This document shows positions 17,583 to 26,192 of a stretch of DNA of 64,000 nucleotides, piece after piece. The stretch covers positions 1 to 64,000 of the forward strand of contig CANJZE010000007.1 in assembly GCA_947479455.1 (NCBI GenBank), written 5' to 3'. Each line of letters begins with the position of its first letter. The first letter of the stretch is position 1. Both the position numbers and the translations under genes were made by a program. The DNA comes from Bacteroidota bacterium (GTDB lineage: Bacteria; Bacteroidota; Bacteroidia; Chitinophagales; LD1). The notes beneath the pieces are model-generated. The model searched no databases. It was given only the letters and a program-made list of their open reading frames with translations, and was not told where the DNA came from.

Positions 17583-18215
17583 ATGAGCAAAACACGCGTT
17601 TGGTTTAAATCGGGATTTGGAAGAATTGTTTCCTATTTCCTTCAGGGCTTGCTTTTGCTTGCTCCAATTTTCGTAACCATTTATTCAGTGGTTTACATTT
17701 TCAACCTGCTCGATTCTTCTATTGAAAGACTTTACCGCGCAGTTTTTAATTTCTACTTCCCCAGCTTCGGAATCATTACCATGTTTTTCATTATTGCCAT
17801 CATCGGTTATTTCGGTTCGCTGGTTATTGCGCAACCGCTTTTGCATTTTCTTGACGAAATTTTTGAGCGCACGCCACTCGTAAAAGATATTTATTCCTCG
17901 CTCAAAGATTTTTTTGGTGCATTCATGAGCACGAAGAAAAAATTTGACAAACCCGTTTTGTTCGAATGGGGCAAAGGCACAGGCGTTTTCAAACTTGGTT
18001 TTATTACACAAGATGATTTAAGCGAACTGAATATTAAAGATAAGGTCGCTGTATATGCGCCACTCTCTTATAACCTCTCCGGAATTTTATACGTGGTCAA
18101 CAAAGACCAAATTCAGGTGCTGAATGATGTAGGTGCAGGGCATGTAATGAAATTTGTAATGAGTGGCGGTGTAACGGAGATTGAAGAAGACCATCATTCA
18201 AAAAACACGAAGTAA
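17583..18215 (+). CDS. DUF502 family membrane protein
   Basis: 210 aa. Two hydrophobic segments in the N-terminal half ('FLQGLLLLAPIFVTIYSVV' and 'FGIITMFFIIAIIGYFGSLV') are followed by a conserved cytoplasmic part with 'TPLVKDIYSSLKDFFGAF' and 'VAVYAPLSYNLSGILYVV', the DUF502 signature. The ATG is chosen because the family begins just before the first membrane segment; the frame upstream is repeat sequence. Function is unknown; members are widespread and sometimes near envelope genes. No operon partner is visible. Confidence 0.85.
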   Translation: MSKTRVWFKSGFGRIVSYFLQGLLLLAPIFVTIYSVVYIFNLLDSSIERLYRAVFNFYFPSFGIITMFFIIAIIGYFGSLVIAQPLLHFLDEIFERTPLVKDIYSSLKDFFGAFMSTKKKFDKPVLFEWGKGTGVFKLGFITQDDLSELNIKDKVAVYAPLSYNLSGILYVVNKDQIQVLNDVGAGHVMKFVMSGGVTEIEEDHHSKNTK

Positions 18216-18274
18216 AACGGTGTTTGTGAAACGACTGTAATTAGTTTTTTGTACCTTAGATAAAAATTTGACAA

Positions 18275-18541
18275 ATGGTTACTGTAACAAAAGAAGAGTT
18301 GACCAACTACTTGTTGCTAAAAAACATGGCAGACCTACACAATGCTAAAAGCAAGGTAGAGTTCTATGAAAACAAGTACGGAAAAAGCTTTCCCGCTTTT
18401 GAATTATATCTTGAAAAAAAGGAGGAAGAGGTTTTCGAAGAACATGACGACTACATTGAATGGAAAGCCTATTCAAACAGATGGAATTCACTAACCGCGC
18501 GATTACAGGAAATTAGAAATGGAAATATTCAAATTGCTTGA
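18275..18541 (+). CDS. Putative antitoxin paired with the TumE-like toxin
   Basis: 88 aa, acidic and helical ('LEKKEEEVFEEHDDYIEW'), no membrane segment. It begins 60 bases after a small spacer and overlaps the next gene by 23 bases, the layout of type II toxin-antitoxin pairs. The N-terminal 'KEELTNYLLLKNMADLHNAK' and 'KVEFYENKYGKSFPAFEL' recur, as far as I recall, in small proteins encoded just before DUF6516/TumE genes. No recognised DNA-binding motif is visible. The antitoxin role is inferred from the pairing. Confidence 0.6.
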   Translation: MVTVTKEELTNYLLLKNMADLHNAKSKVEFYENKYGKSFPAFELYLEKKEEEVFEEHDDYIEWKAYSNRWNSLTARLQEIRNGNIQIA

Positions 18542-18869
18542 CAATGCGCCTCATATCTCTGCTTATGAAGTAGAAGAATATGATGTAAGAGAGTCGTCAA
18601 CTTACCTTCGCCTCCAAATTATTTTTAAAGACAAATCTGTGCTTTTTGTTAGAGAATATATTTCGGCAACAGACCGTGATTATTCTTTTCATTGGCAAAA
18701 GGAAAGCAAAGAACTAATCATTCGATGGGATAACACAAAGCACCATAAAAACATTTCTACTTATCCCGACCATGTTCACGTGGGTTCTAAAATTAGTGCT
18801 TCTGTGCCTGTAAATCTTGGAGATGTGCTTGAAATCATTGCTAAGGAATTAAACAAAGCAGGCGTTTAA
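18519..18869 (+). CDS. TumE-family (DUF6516) toxin-like protein
   Basis: 116 aa. The diagnostic stretch is 'DYSFHWQKESKELIIRWDNT' followed by 'KHHKNISTYPDHVHVG', matching the Y-S-[FY]-H-W-Q ... R-W-D-N-x-x-H-H ... P-x-H-x-H pattern of TumE/DUF6516 proteins, with His-rich residues suggesting nuclease activity. It ends 'LGDVLEIIAKELNKAGV', also typical. It overlaps its upstream partner and is followed after 2 bases by the phospholipase-like gene, so the three may be one transcript. Toxicity is a family-based inference. Confidence 0.7.
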   Translation: MEIFKLLDNAPHISAYEVEEYDVRESSTYLRLQIIFKDKSVLFVREYISATDRDYSFHWQKESKELIIRWDNTKHHKNISTYPDHVHVGSKISASVPVNLGDVLEIIAKELNKAGV

Positions 18870-18871
18870 AA

Positions 18872-19864
18872 ATGAAAAAAACAATTGCGTTTCTGTTGCT
18901 ACTTTTTCTGGAAACTCAGGTTAACGCATGGGGCTTCTGGGGTCACCAACGCATTAATCGCATTGCTGTTTTTCTTTTACCGCCCGAAATGATTTCGTTT
19001 TATAAAGAGAACATTGATTTCATTACCGAGCATGCCGTTGACCCTGACAAGAGAAGATACTCCATAGCTGAAGAAGCACCGCGCCACTATATCGATTTAG
19101 ACCATTACTGTACCTTGCCTTGCGACTCTATGCCGCATCGTTGGAAAGATGCCGTTGCAAAATATTCAGAAGACACATTGAAAGCATATGGCATTGTGCC
19201 TTGGCATATTCAAACTATGATGTATCGCTTAGAAGATGCTTTCAAAGCAAAGGACAAACAGAAAATTTTGCGCACTTCTGCTGATATTGGACACTACATT
19301 GCCGATTCAAATGTACCGTTGCACACAACCGAAAATTACAACGGAGCACAAACAAATCAAGTAGGCATTCACGGGTTTTGGGAATCGCGCATACCTGAAT
19401 TGTTTGGCGAGGACTATGATTATTTCATTGGCAAAGCAGAGTTTGTAGCTAAGCCTAGCGAAAGAATTTGGGCAACTATTATGGAAAGCCACCGCGCACT
19501 CGACAGTGTTTTTGGTTTCGAAAAACAAATAAGTCAATCGTTTCCTGCAGATACAAAATATGCTTTTGATACACGCGGAGTTACCACTAGTAAAATGTAC
19601 TCAGAGGAATATACTTTGGCTTACAGCAAAATGATGGATGGAATGGTGGAGCGCAAAATGAGGCGCTCTATAAAAATGGTGGCAGATATTTGGTTCACCT
19701 GCTGGGTAAATGCGGGCTCACCCGATTTTAAAAAAATAGAAACACATCAACACACCGCACAAGAGCAGGAAGAAATGGAAGCAGAGGAAAAAGCCTGGAA
19801 AGAAAAAAAGAAAGCTATGTATGGACACCCTCATGCTGAAACCGGCAGCGAAGGAGTGAAGTGA
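18872..19864 (+). CDS. Zinc-dependent phospholipase C/S1-P1 nuclease-like secreted protein
   Basis: 330 aa. The signal peptide (MKKTIAFLLLLFLETQVNA) is followed directly by 'WGFWGHQRINRIAVFLLP'. In zinc phospholipases C and S1/P1 nucleases the mature protein begins with a Trp whose amino group binds zinc, and the next His is also a ligand. Further ligands are suggested by 'HYIDLDHY' and 'GHYIADSNVPLHTTENYNG' (HxxxD-type). The C-terminal ~45 residues are Glu/Lys-rich (EQEEMEAEEKAWKEKK) and likely helical, outside the enzyme. Predicted periplasmic or exported hydrolase of phosphodiesters. It lies 2 bases after a toxin-like gene. Confidence 0.75.
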   Translation: MKKTIAFLLLLFLETQVNAWGFWGHQRINRIAVFLLPPEMISFYKENIDFITEHAVDPDKRRYSIAEEAPRHYIDLDHYCTLPCDSMPHRWKDAVAKYSEDTLKAYGIVPWHIQTMMYRLEDAFKAKDKQKILRTSADIGHYIADSNVPLHTTENYNGAQTNQVGIHGFWESRIPELFGEDYDYFIGKAEFVAKPSERIWATIMESHRALDSVFGFEKQISQSFPADTKYAFDTRGVTTSKMYSEEYTLAYSKMMDGMVERKMRRSIKMVADIWFTCWVNAGSPDFKKIETHQHTAQEQEEMEAEEKAWKEKKKAMYGHPHAETGSEGVK

Positions 19865-20123
19865 TTTTTTTCAAGGTTATATCCTGCAACTCAATAAGCT
19901 TTAGTTGTTTTTTCGGTAAGCCCAAACAGCCTCTAAAAAGCCTGTTTTGTTTTATTCTTACAGAATGGTGTTTATTTACTTCCAACCGTTTTTATCCCCC
20001 GCTTATTTCCTTACATTCGCGCCTCATTTAAAAAAAACCGCTTAAAGGTTAGCCGGTTAAAGGTTTAAAGGCAATACAAATTCCATTTAAACACTTAGCC
20101 ATTTAGCCATTTAGCCTTTCCTT

Positions 20124-21941
20124 ATGAGAAACCAGAACATTCGCAACATTGCCATTATTGCTCACGTTGACCACGGCAAAACAACTTTAGTAGATAAAAT
20201 TCTTCATCAGTGTTCTTTGTTTCGCGACAATCAGCAAACAGGTGAATTGATTCTAGACAATAACGATTTAGAAAGAGAGCGTGGCATTACCATCCTTGCT
20301 AAAAACGTTTCAGTTGAATACAAAGACATTAAGATAAATATCATTGATACTCCTGGTCACGCTGACTTTGGTGGCGAGGTTGAGCGCGTGTTGAACATGG
20401 CTGACGGAGTTCTTTTACTTGTTGATGCATTCGAAGGACCAATGCCGCAAACGCGTTACGTGCTTTCAAAAGCTTTGGCACTCGGCAAAAAACCAATTCT
20501 GGTTATCAATAAAGTTGACAAAGAAAATTGTCGTCCTGAGGAAGTGCATGAAAAAGTTTTCGACTTAATGTTTCACCTCAATGCGAATGAGCAGCAGTTG
20601 AATTTTCCAACGGTGTACGGTTCTGCAAAACGGGGATGGATGGGTGCTGACTGGAAACATCCGGCAGAAGATGTAACATTCCTGCTCGATGAAATTATCG
20701 GTCACATTCCTGCTCCACAAATTGCTGAAGGAACTGTACAAATGCAAATTACCTCCCTCGACTATTCCTCGTATTTGGGTCGTATTGCCATTGGTAGAAT
20801 TACCCGTGGAAGTATTACTTCCGGTCAGCAGGTAATGTTGATGAAACGCGATGGCACTCGTGTAAAATCGAAAGTGAAAGAATTATACATTTTCAGCGGA
20901 CTGGGAAAATTGAAAGTTGACAAAGTGAACTGCGGAGATATTTGTGCAGTAATGGGAGTAGAAGGTTTCGATATTGGCGATACCATTGCCGATATTGAAA
21001 ATCCGGAAGCCATGGCACCAATCCATATTGACGAGCCAACCATGAGTATGATTTTTACCACGAACACCTCACCGTTTTTTGGTAAAGAAGGAAAGCACGT
21101 TACCTCACAAAAAATTCGTGAGCGTTTGTATAAAGAGTTGGAAAAAAATCTTGCGTTGCGTGTAGAAGATACCGAAGCACCTGAAAAATTCAACGTGTTT
21201 GGCAGAGGTATTCTTCACTTGAGCGTTTTGATTGAAACCATGCGCAGAGAAGGATATGAGTTGAGCATTGGTAACCCGCGCGTTCTCATTAAAGAAATTG
21301 ACGGAGTAAAATGTGAGCCAATAGAAGTTCTTACGATTGATGCTCCTGAAACAGTTGCAGGAAAGTGTATTGAGTTAGTTACGCAACGCAGAGGCGATAT
21401 CTTAGTGATGGAACCGAAAGGAGATATGATGCATATTGAATTTGAAATGCCTTCGCGCGGATTGATTGGTTTAAGAACTTTGATATTAAATACTTCTGCC
21501 GGTGAAGCTGTAATGGCGCATCGCTTTAAAGAATATCAACCCATGAAGGGCGATATTCCCGGACGTATCAATGGAACAATTTTGGCTAAAGAAGCAGGAC
21601 GCGCAACTGCTTATTCAATGGACAAACTTGCTGACCGTGGTAAATTTTTTATTGAACCAGGCGTTGAAATTTACGAAGGGCAGATTATTGGTGAATACAC
21701 GAAGAATGGCGACTTAGTGGTGAATGTGGTGCAGGCAAAACAGTTGACCAACTTCCGTGCAGCGGGAACCGATGATAAGAGTAATCTTCCACCTCCAATC
21801 AAAATGAGCTTAGAAGAAAGTATGGAATACATTCAGGAAGATGAATATGTAGAGGTTACACCTTTGTCTATTCGCTTACGCAAAGTTTATCTTACCGAAA
21901 ATGAGAGAAAACGGTTTTCTAATAAGGCTCTTGTGATGTAA
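20124..21941 (+). CDS. typA: Translational GTPase TypA (BipA)
   Basis: 605 aa ribosome-associated GTPase involved in 50S assembly and stress or cold adaptation. G1 '[10 protein letters not shown]' (about 13-22), switch '[13 protein letters not shown]', G3 '[15 protein letters not shown]', G4 '[12 protein letters not shown]', then domain II and the EF-G-like domains. The TypA-specific C-terminus '[20 protein letters not shown]' ending '[14 protein letters not shown]' is complete. About 80 bases upstream the spacer is simple-word repeat (TTAAAGG and CATTTAGC units). A strong terminator follows. Confidence 0.97.
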   Translation: MRNQNIRNIAIIAHVDHGKTTLVDKILHQCSLFRDNQQTGELILDNNDLERERGITILAKNVSVEYKDIKINIIDTPGHADFGGEVERVLNMADGVLLLVDAFEGPMPQTRYVLSKALALGKKPILVINKVDKENCRPEEVHEKVFDLMFHLNANEQQLNFPTVYGSAKRGWMGADWKHPAEDVTFLLDEIIGHIPAPQIAEGTVQMQITSLDYSSYLGRIAIGRITRGSITSGQQVMLMKRDGTRVKSKVKELYIFSGLGKLKVDKVNCGDICAVMGVEGFDIGDTIADIENPEAMAPIHIDEPTMSMIFTTNTSPFFGKEGKHVTSQKIRERLYKELEKNLALRVEDTEAPEKFNVFGRGILHLSVLIETMRREGYELSIGNPRVLIKEIDGVKCEPIEVLTIDAPETVAGKCIELVTQRRGDILVMEPKGDMMHIEFEMPSRGLIGLRTLILNTSAGEAVMAHRFKEYQPMKGDIPGRINGTILAKEAGRATAYSMDKLADRGKFFIEPGVEIYEGQIIGEYTKNGDLVVNVVQAKQLTNFRAAGTDDKSNLPPPIKMSLEESMEYIQEDEYVEVTPLSIRLRKVYLTENERKRFSNKALVM

Positions 21942-21969
21942 GGCAAAAGTTTTTTTAGTTGATAAAGAA

Positions 21970-21998
21970 AAGGGCTGTTCGAACAACAGCCCTTTTTT
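21970..21998 (+). terminator. Terminator after typA
   Basis: Stem GGGCTGTT / AACAGCCC, loop CGAAC, followed by eight T. Located about 30 bases past the typA stop and just before tRNA-Arg. Confidence 0.9.
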
Positions 21999-22015
21999 AT
22001 TTTCACACTGCGATT

Positions 22016-22087
22016 GGTCTCGTAGTTCAATGGATAGAATAGAAGTTTCCTAAACTTTTGATGCAGGTTCGATTCCTGTCGGGACTA
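22016..22087 (+). tRNA. tRNA-Arg (anticodon CCT)
   Basis: Folds as a complete cloverleaf: acceptor GGTCTCG/CGGGACT (with G-U pairs), D arm GTTC/GAAT, anticodon stem GAAGT/ACTTT with loop TTCCTAA (anticodon CCT), T arm GCAGG-TTCGATT-CCTGT, discriminator A. CCA is not encoded. The remnant of a site-specific recombinase gene abuts its 3' end on the opposite strand, so it probably served as an integration site. Confidence 0.95.
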
Positions 22088-22400
22088 CTAGAGCGGAATT
22101 CTTCTTAGTTATAGAAGAGTTCCGTTTTTTATTTTTGGCTGAAACCCTTGCCAGTTGGGCGATTTGAAGGATGACGGAATTGACACGCTTGGTTCGATAA
22201 GTGTGATTTTCTAAATCATAGCTAATACCATCCGGAAACATCATTTTTTGAAATTTGGCCTTTTCCCCTAATGCGCTGGAAGCCCATATTTCACTGAGGT
22301 TCTGGCAGACTCCGAGTGAAAAATCAATGAACTTTTCCTGGTTCGATAATGGTATTGATAGTTTCTGCTCTTCCTTTGCTATTTCATCCCCAAAATCCGT
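22088..22400 (-). pseudogene. C-terminal remnant of a serine recombinase (integrase) next to tRNA-Arg
   Basis: The reverse strand encodes about 105 residues resembling the extreme C-terminus of large Bacteroidota serine recombinases: 'FIDFSLGVCQNLSEIWASS', 'GEKAKFQKMMFPDGISYDLE', then 'NHTYRTKRVNSVI', and a basic tail 'AKNKKRNSS'. The frame continues into the tRNA as 'VVPTGIEPASKV', a tail typical of recombinases that read into a tRNA. The catalytic resolvase domain and zinc ribbon are missing, so it is dead. It marks an old integration of an element at this tRNA. Identification is from memory of the family's C-terminal pattern. Confidence 0.6.
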
Positions 22401-22419
22401 TCGTGGCAAAAAATCCAAC

Positions 22420-22642
22420 GGATAAAAGTTGGGGTGGTCCTATTGGTTCTGCCGGAATGGGAGTAAAGTTTCACAGTAAAGGCCGTTTAAGCATGGCAGT
22501 GAATCTAAACGCCACCTATAGATCAGACTTCTCGCGCTCAACTTTCACATATACGGATATAAACGGCAATACTGTATCCAACACTTCGAACAATTTTAAA
22601 GGAAAAATATTCGGCTCTCTTGGTCTGGTAATAGGATTCTAA
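22420..22642 (+). pseudogene. C-terminal fragment of an outer-membrane beta-barrel protein
   Basis: About 70 residues with alternating beta-strand pattern: 'GMGVKFHSKGRLSMAVNLNA', 'TYRSDFSRSTFTYTDI', and a final strand 'KIFGSLGLVIGF' ending in Phe, as porin-like barrels do. There is no signal peptide or N-terminal part; the upstream frame is antisense to the recombinase remnant. The junction between the two fragments at about 22.40-22.42 kb looks like a deletion or insertion boundary. Parent family cannot be named. Confidence 0.5.
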
Positions 22643-22782
22643 TGACTCAAGACCTTGGCTTTTTTCTATCAGTCACCTATGTTATTAAAAATACGTTAAA
22701 ACTTACCAAGCAGAGTAACTCTTTCGAACTATTCGCAGCAATTGATGTTCTCTATTCATTGTAAACTTAAAAAATATAAAAA

Positions 22783-23286
22783 ATGAAAAAGACATTATTA
22801 GCATTCGCAGTTTTTATTTCCACACTAAATACTTTTGCTCAAACGAGCGATGTAGTAGACATCGCTATTAGCTCAAAAGATCACACAACTTTAGTTGCAG
22901 CTGTAAAGGCAGCTGATTTAGTAGCCACCCTAAAAAGTAAAGGACCTTTTACAGTATTTGCACCTACCAATACGGCTTTCGGGAATCTACCTAAAGGAAC
23001 TTTAGAGACCTTGTTGAAACCAGAATCGAAAGCAACACTTGCCGGCATTCTCACTTATCATGTAATTTCAGGAAACCTCGATGCTACGGCTGTAGTTGAA
23101 GCCATTAAAAAAGGAAAAGGAAAAGCAGTATTAACCACCGTAAATGGTGCAAAATTGACAGCCTCCCTTGACGGTAAAAATGTAATTCTTACCGATGCTA
23201 AAGGTGGAAAGTCAACGGTAACGGCTACTGACCTTAAAGGCAGTAATGGAGTTGTGCATGTGATTGACGCTGTCTTGTTGCCATAA
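22783..23286 (+). CDS. Secreted fasciclin (FAS1)-domain protein
   Basis: 167 aa: signal peptide (MKKTLLAFAVFISTLNTFAQ) plus one FAS1 domain. The H1 motif reads 'GPFTVFAPTNTAFGNLPKGT', the YH motif 'LTYHVISGNLDA', and H2 'GSNGVVHVIDAVLLP'. FAS1 domains mediate adhesion or bind small ligands, and single-domain bacterial versions often sit in light- and stress-induced loci. It is the first gene of the block right of the tRNA-Arg and has its own terminator, so it is probably monocistronic. The ligand is unknown. Confidence 0.9.
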   Translation: MKKTLLAFAVFISTLNTFAQTSDVVDIAISSKDHTTLVAAVKAADLVATLKSKGPFTVFAPTNTAFGNLPKGTLETLLKPESKATLAGILTYHVISGNLDATAVVEAIKKGKGKAVLTTVNGAKLTASLDGKNVILTDAKGGKSTVTATDLKGSNGVVHVIDAVLLP

Positions 23287-23310
23287 TAAATAGCTTCTCA
23301 ATTATAAAAA

Positions 23311-23339
23311 AAGACTCCGCGAAACGGGGTCTTTTTTTT
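23311..23339 (+). terminator. Terminator after the fasciclin gene
   Basis: AGACTCC / GGGGTCT stem with a GCGAAAC loop, flanked by an A run and followed by eight T. It may act in both directions. Confidence 0.85.
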
Positions 23340-23411
23340 GCCGGTATTGTAACCAACAAACCCCTTAAGAGGAAGTATTTATGGAAGAACTCACAACTAA
23401 ATTAGCTTCTG

Positions 23412-23446
23412 TTTGTTAACACTTTATTTAAAGTAAACACTCAAAA
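23412..23446 (+). promoter_or_regulatory. Degenerate copy of the TTGTTTAA/TTAAACAA element before the SDR gene
   Basis: TTTGTTAAC, about 12 bases, then AGTAAACAC and TCAAAA, ending seven bases before the start codon. Position and layout match the stronger elements before folE, the sigma factor and the DUF4397 gene, but the half-sites differ at several positions. Confidence 0.35.
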
Positions 23447-23452
23447 TAATGT

Positions 23453-24151
23453 ATGGAAACTTATTTAATCATTGGCGCTTCTTCGGGTATAGGGCTGCAG
23501 CTTACCACACAACTTGCAGCACAGGGGCATCAGGTGTATGCAACCTATTGCAAAAATAAAATTGATTCAGCCGATAGTTTAATTCAATATCACCACCTAA
23601 ATGTATTGGACGAGACTATAGCCCTGGATAATTTGCCGGATTCGATACATGGTGTGGTTTACTGCCCCGGTTCTATAAATCTTAAACCTTTTAGCCGAAT
23701 CTCTGCATCTGAATTTGTAAATGATTATAACATTCAGGTAATTGGCGCAGTTAAAATTATTCAAGCAGTTTTACCTAAATTAAAGAATGCCGATTTTTCA
23801 TCCATTCTTTTATTTTCTACCATAGCAGTTCAAAGTGGCTTACCTTTTCATTCACAAGTTTCCGCATCTAAAGGCGCTATCGAAGGGTTAACAAAAGCCT
23901 TAGCTGCAGAATTTGCACCTAAAATAAGAGTGAACTGTATTGCCCCCTCACTGACAGATACACCCCTGGCTGCTTCATTATTAAATAGCGAGCAGAAAAA
24001 AGAAGCAAATGCACAGCGACATCCGCTAAAAAGAATAGGAACAACAGATGACATCGCTAACATGGCTGAATACTTACTTTCTTCCAAAGCAGGTTGGATA
24101 ACCGGGCAGATCATGCATGTGGATGGCGGAATTTCTACACTAAAAATATAA
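23453..24151 (+). CDS. SDR-family oxidoreductase in the photolyase cluster
   Basis: 232 aa classical short-chain dehydrogenase. Cofactor motif 'YLIIGASSGIGLQLTTQLAA' (GASSGIG), 'VYCPGSINLKPF' in place of NNAG, catalytic Ser in 'LLFSTIAVQSGLPFHSQVSA'. The usual YxxxK Tyr appears replaced: the active-site region reads 'FHSQVSASKGAIEGLTKALA' with S-A-S-K, so the Tyr position is not the standard residue. 'VNCIAPSLTDTPLA' and 'GQIMHVDGG' follow. It is 7 bases before the SRPBCC gene, which overlaps DUF2071 by 1 base; the three are one operon, an arrangement seen near photolyase genes in Bacteroidota. Substrate unknown. Confidence 0.85.
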   Translation: METYLIIGASSGIGLQLTTQLAAQGHQVYATYCKNKIDSADSLIQYHHLNVLDETIALDNLPDSIHGVVYCPGSINLKPFSRISASEFVNDYNIQVIGAVKIIQAVLPKLKNADFSSILLFSTIAVQSGLPFHSQVSASKGAIEGLTKALAAEFAPKIRVNCIAPSLTDTPLAASLLNSEQKKEANAQRHPLKRIGTTDDIANMAEYLLSSKAGWITGQIMHVDGGISTLKI

Positions 24152-24158
24152 AACGATT

Positions 24159-24626
24159 ATGGCTTTTTATCAATTAAATACAACCCAAAAATTACCTGTA
24201 AGCGTAAATGAAATATGGGATTTCATTTCATCACCCGATAATTTGAAAGAAATAACTCCCCAGCACATGGGCTTTATTGTAACCGGCAACACTGGTGCAG
24301 GAAAAATGTATCCCGGCATGATCATTACTTACAAGGTAAGTCCATTATTTGGCATAAAACTTAATTGGATGACAGAAATTACTCAGGTTAAAGACCTTGA
24401 ATATTTTGTTGATGAACAAAGGATTGGTCCATACTCCATGTGGCATCATCAACATAGAATTGAACCAATTGATGGCGGTGTACTAATGACTGATATTGTC
24501 ACCTATCAGCCACCGATGGGTTTCCTTGGAGCAATTGCTAATTCACTTGTAATTATAAATCAGCTTAAAGAAATATTTGATTACAGAACAGTTGCGTTAG
24601 AAAAAAGATTTGGGAAATTTTTGTGA
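24159..24626 (+). CDS. SRPBCC-family ligand-binding protein
   Basis: 155 aa. 'QKLPVSVNEIWDFISSPDNL' then 'KEITPQHMGFIV' opens the helix-grip fold as in the CoxG/cell-division-inhibitor-like group; later 'KLNWMTEITQVKDLEYFVDE', 'GPYSMWHHQHRIEP' and 'GGVLMTDIVTYQPPMGFLG'. This subgroup often neighbours SDR and photolyase genes. It probably binds a hydrophobic or flavin-like ligand. The stop overlaps the next gene's start (TGATG). Unrelated in sequence detail to the SRPBCC protein at 14.1 kb. Confidence 0.85.
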   Translation: MAFYQLNTTQKLPVSVNEIWDFISSPDNLKEITPQHMGFIVTGNTGAGKMYPGMIITYKVSPLFGIKLNWMTEITQVKDLEYFVDEQRIGPYSMWHHQHRIEPIDGGVLMTDIVTYQPPMGFLGAIANSLVIINQLKEIFDYRTVALEKRFGKFL

Positions 24627-25351
24627 TGAGAATTCCAATGAAAGACACTTTTTTATCTGCTCAATGGAAAAATCTGATTATGGCAAACTATGCCGTTAGC
24701 GAAGATGCTTTAACGCCCTATTTGCCAAAGGGGGTTGAACTGGATTACTACAACAATAAAACGTATGTGAGCCTGGTAGGTTTTATGTTTGAAAATACCA
24801 GCCTGTTCAATCTACCCATTCCCGTTTTTGGAACCTTTGAAGAAATCAACTTACGGTTTTATGTCAAGCGCATGGAAGGCGGAAAAGTAAAAAGAGGGGT
24901 GGTTTTCATAAATGAAACAGTTCCCTTTAAAGCCGTGGCTTGGCTGGCTAACAAATTGTATAAAGAACATTACATCACCATTCCTACCAAAAACTCAATA
25001 AGCATATCGCACAATAAGCAGGTAAGGTATGAATGGAAAATTAATGGACAGTGGAACCACCTAGAGGTAGCTGCCACACTGGAGACAGAAAAGATGCCGC
25101 ATAGAAGTATGGAGGAATTCATATTTGAGCATTACTACGGTTATACAAAAATTAGTAATCAGGTTTCGCAGGAATACCGGATAAATCATCCAAGATGGTT
25201 GGTTAATAAAGTGTCGAATTACACCGTTAAATGCGATTTTACAGCCATGTATGGCGATGCTTTTTCAAGCTTAAGCAATACATCGCCAGATTCAGTTTTC
25301 ATAGCCGAGGGCTCGTCTGTTACGGTAAAATGGAAACGAACTTCTTTCTAA
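24626..25351 (+). CDS. DUF2071 (YqjF-like) family protein
   Basis: 241 aa. It shows the DUF2071 pattern: 'FLSAQWKNLIMANYAVSEDA' then 'LTPYLPKGVELDYYNNKTYV' near the N-terminus, 'FEEINLRFYVK' and 'RGVVFINETVPFKAVAWLAN' in the middle, and a C-terminal beta-rich half ending 'GSSVTVKWKR'. Function is unknown; the fold resembles acetoacetate decarboxylase. A GTG 3 bases upstream is the alternative start. It is translationally coupled to the SRPBCC gene. Third gene of the SDR-SRPBCC-DUF2071 operon. Confidence 0.85.
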   Translation: MRIPMKDTFLSAQWKNLIMANYAVSEDALTPYLPKGVELDYYNNKTYVSLVGFMFENTSLFNLPIPVFGTFEEINLRFYVKRMEGGKVKRGVVFINETVPFKAVAWLANKLYKEHYITIPTKNSISISHNKQVRYEWKINGQWNHLEVAATLETEKMPHRSMEEFIFEHYYGYTKISNQVSQEYRINHPRWLVNKVSNYTVKCDFTAMYGDAFSSLSNTSPDSVFIAEGSSVTVKWKRTSF

Positions 25352-25452
25352 ATGCCCTTCTAATATTAAGTCGTAAAAGCGAAGGCAGTACACTTTATTT
25401 TCATTATTAGAGGTGTGGTAATCGTTATCTTCTAAACTTTTGCACCAATTGT

Positions 25453-25487
25453 TTGTTTAACTATTTATATCAATCATTTAAACAAAA
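25453..25487 (+). promoter_or_regulatory. Inverted-repeat element TTGTTTAA-N17-TTAAACAA upstream of folE
   Basis: Half-sites TTGTTTAA and TTAAACAA are exact reverse complements with 17 bases between them, ending 7 bases before the ATG. Related elements precede the ECF sigma gene and the DUF4397 genes. It may be a regulator's operator, or the -35/-10 of a sigma-specific promoter (GTTTAAC ... TTAAACAAAA). Its position argues against the longer folE start (TTG at its first base). Confidence 0.6.
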
Positions 25488-25491
25488 TACA

Positions 25492-26163
25492 ATGCTAAAA
25501 GCGATAACAGATACAGAATTGGATGAAGCAGGCGACAACCACATCATGACCGGCATAGATACACCCTTACGGGAAGATGCTTTTGAAATGGACGACCAAC
25601 TTAAAATTGAGTTGATTGAAGAAAGGTTTTTCGAAATCATGAACATACTAGGCCTCGACATGGAGGATGATAGTTTGAAAGGCACTCCGCACAGGGTGGC
25701 AAAAATGTATGTAAAAGAAATATTCAGCGGATTGAATCCCGCTAACAAACCAAAGATTGCCCTCTTTAACAACAAGTATAAATACAAAGAGATGCTGGTG
25801 GAAAAAGACATTACTTTTTACAGCAATTGCGAACATCACTTTGTGCCTATTATCGGGAAAGCCCATGTAGCTTACATCAGTAATGGTTCAGTGATAGGTC
25901 TTTCTAAAATAAATCGAATCGTAAACTACTATGCTAAACGTCCTCAAGTTCAGGAACGACTGACAATTCAAATATCTAACGCTTTAAAAGAGGCCATGAA
26001 TACAGAGGATGTTGCTGTGATTATAGACGCAAATCACCTTTGTGTTTCTTCACGCGGTATTCAGGATGTAAATTCATCAACCGTTACATCTAGTTACAGC
26101 GGAAAATTTTTGAACGAACAAACACGGAGCGAATTTTTAAGCTATACCGGATTCTCTAAATAA
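25492..26163 (+). CDS. folE: GTP cyclohydrolase I (FolE), cluster-associated paralog
   Basis: 223 aa type IA enzyme converting GTP to 7,8-dihydroneopterin triphosphate. Zinc ligands are visible: Cys and His in 'FYSNCEHHFVPIIGKAHVAY' and the second Cys in 'NHLCVSSRGI'. 'GLSKINRIVNYYAKRPQVQE' and 'DVNSSTVTSSYSGKF' complete the active site. The N-terminal ~35 residues are acidic and variable. The start at this ATG is preferred because an upstream TTG would put the regulatory inverted repeat inside the coding region. A folate antenna (MTHF) is a known photolyase cofactor, so a cluster copy of folE plausibly supports the photolyase gene 2 kb downstream. Confidence 0.95.
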   Translation: MLKAITDTELDEAGDNHIMTGIDTPLREDAFEMDDQLKIELIEERFFEIMNILGLDMEDDSLKGTPHRVAKMYVKEIFSGLNPANKPKIALFNNKYKYKEMLVEKDITFYSNCEHHFVPIIGKAHVAYISNGSVIGLSKINRIVNYYAKRPQVQERLTIQISNALKEAMNTEDVAVIIDANHLCVSSRGIQDVNSSTVTSSYSGKFLNEQTRSEFLSYTGFSK

Positions 26164-26192
26164 TTATTCATTCAATTTAAATTCATAAAAAG

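Noticed and set aside
22050-22090. Open frame ending 'VVPTGIEPASKV' inside the tRNA
   Set aside because: It is the reverse-strand reading of the tRNA 3' half; a known artefact tail of recombinases at tRNA sites, not an independent protein.
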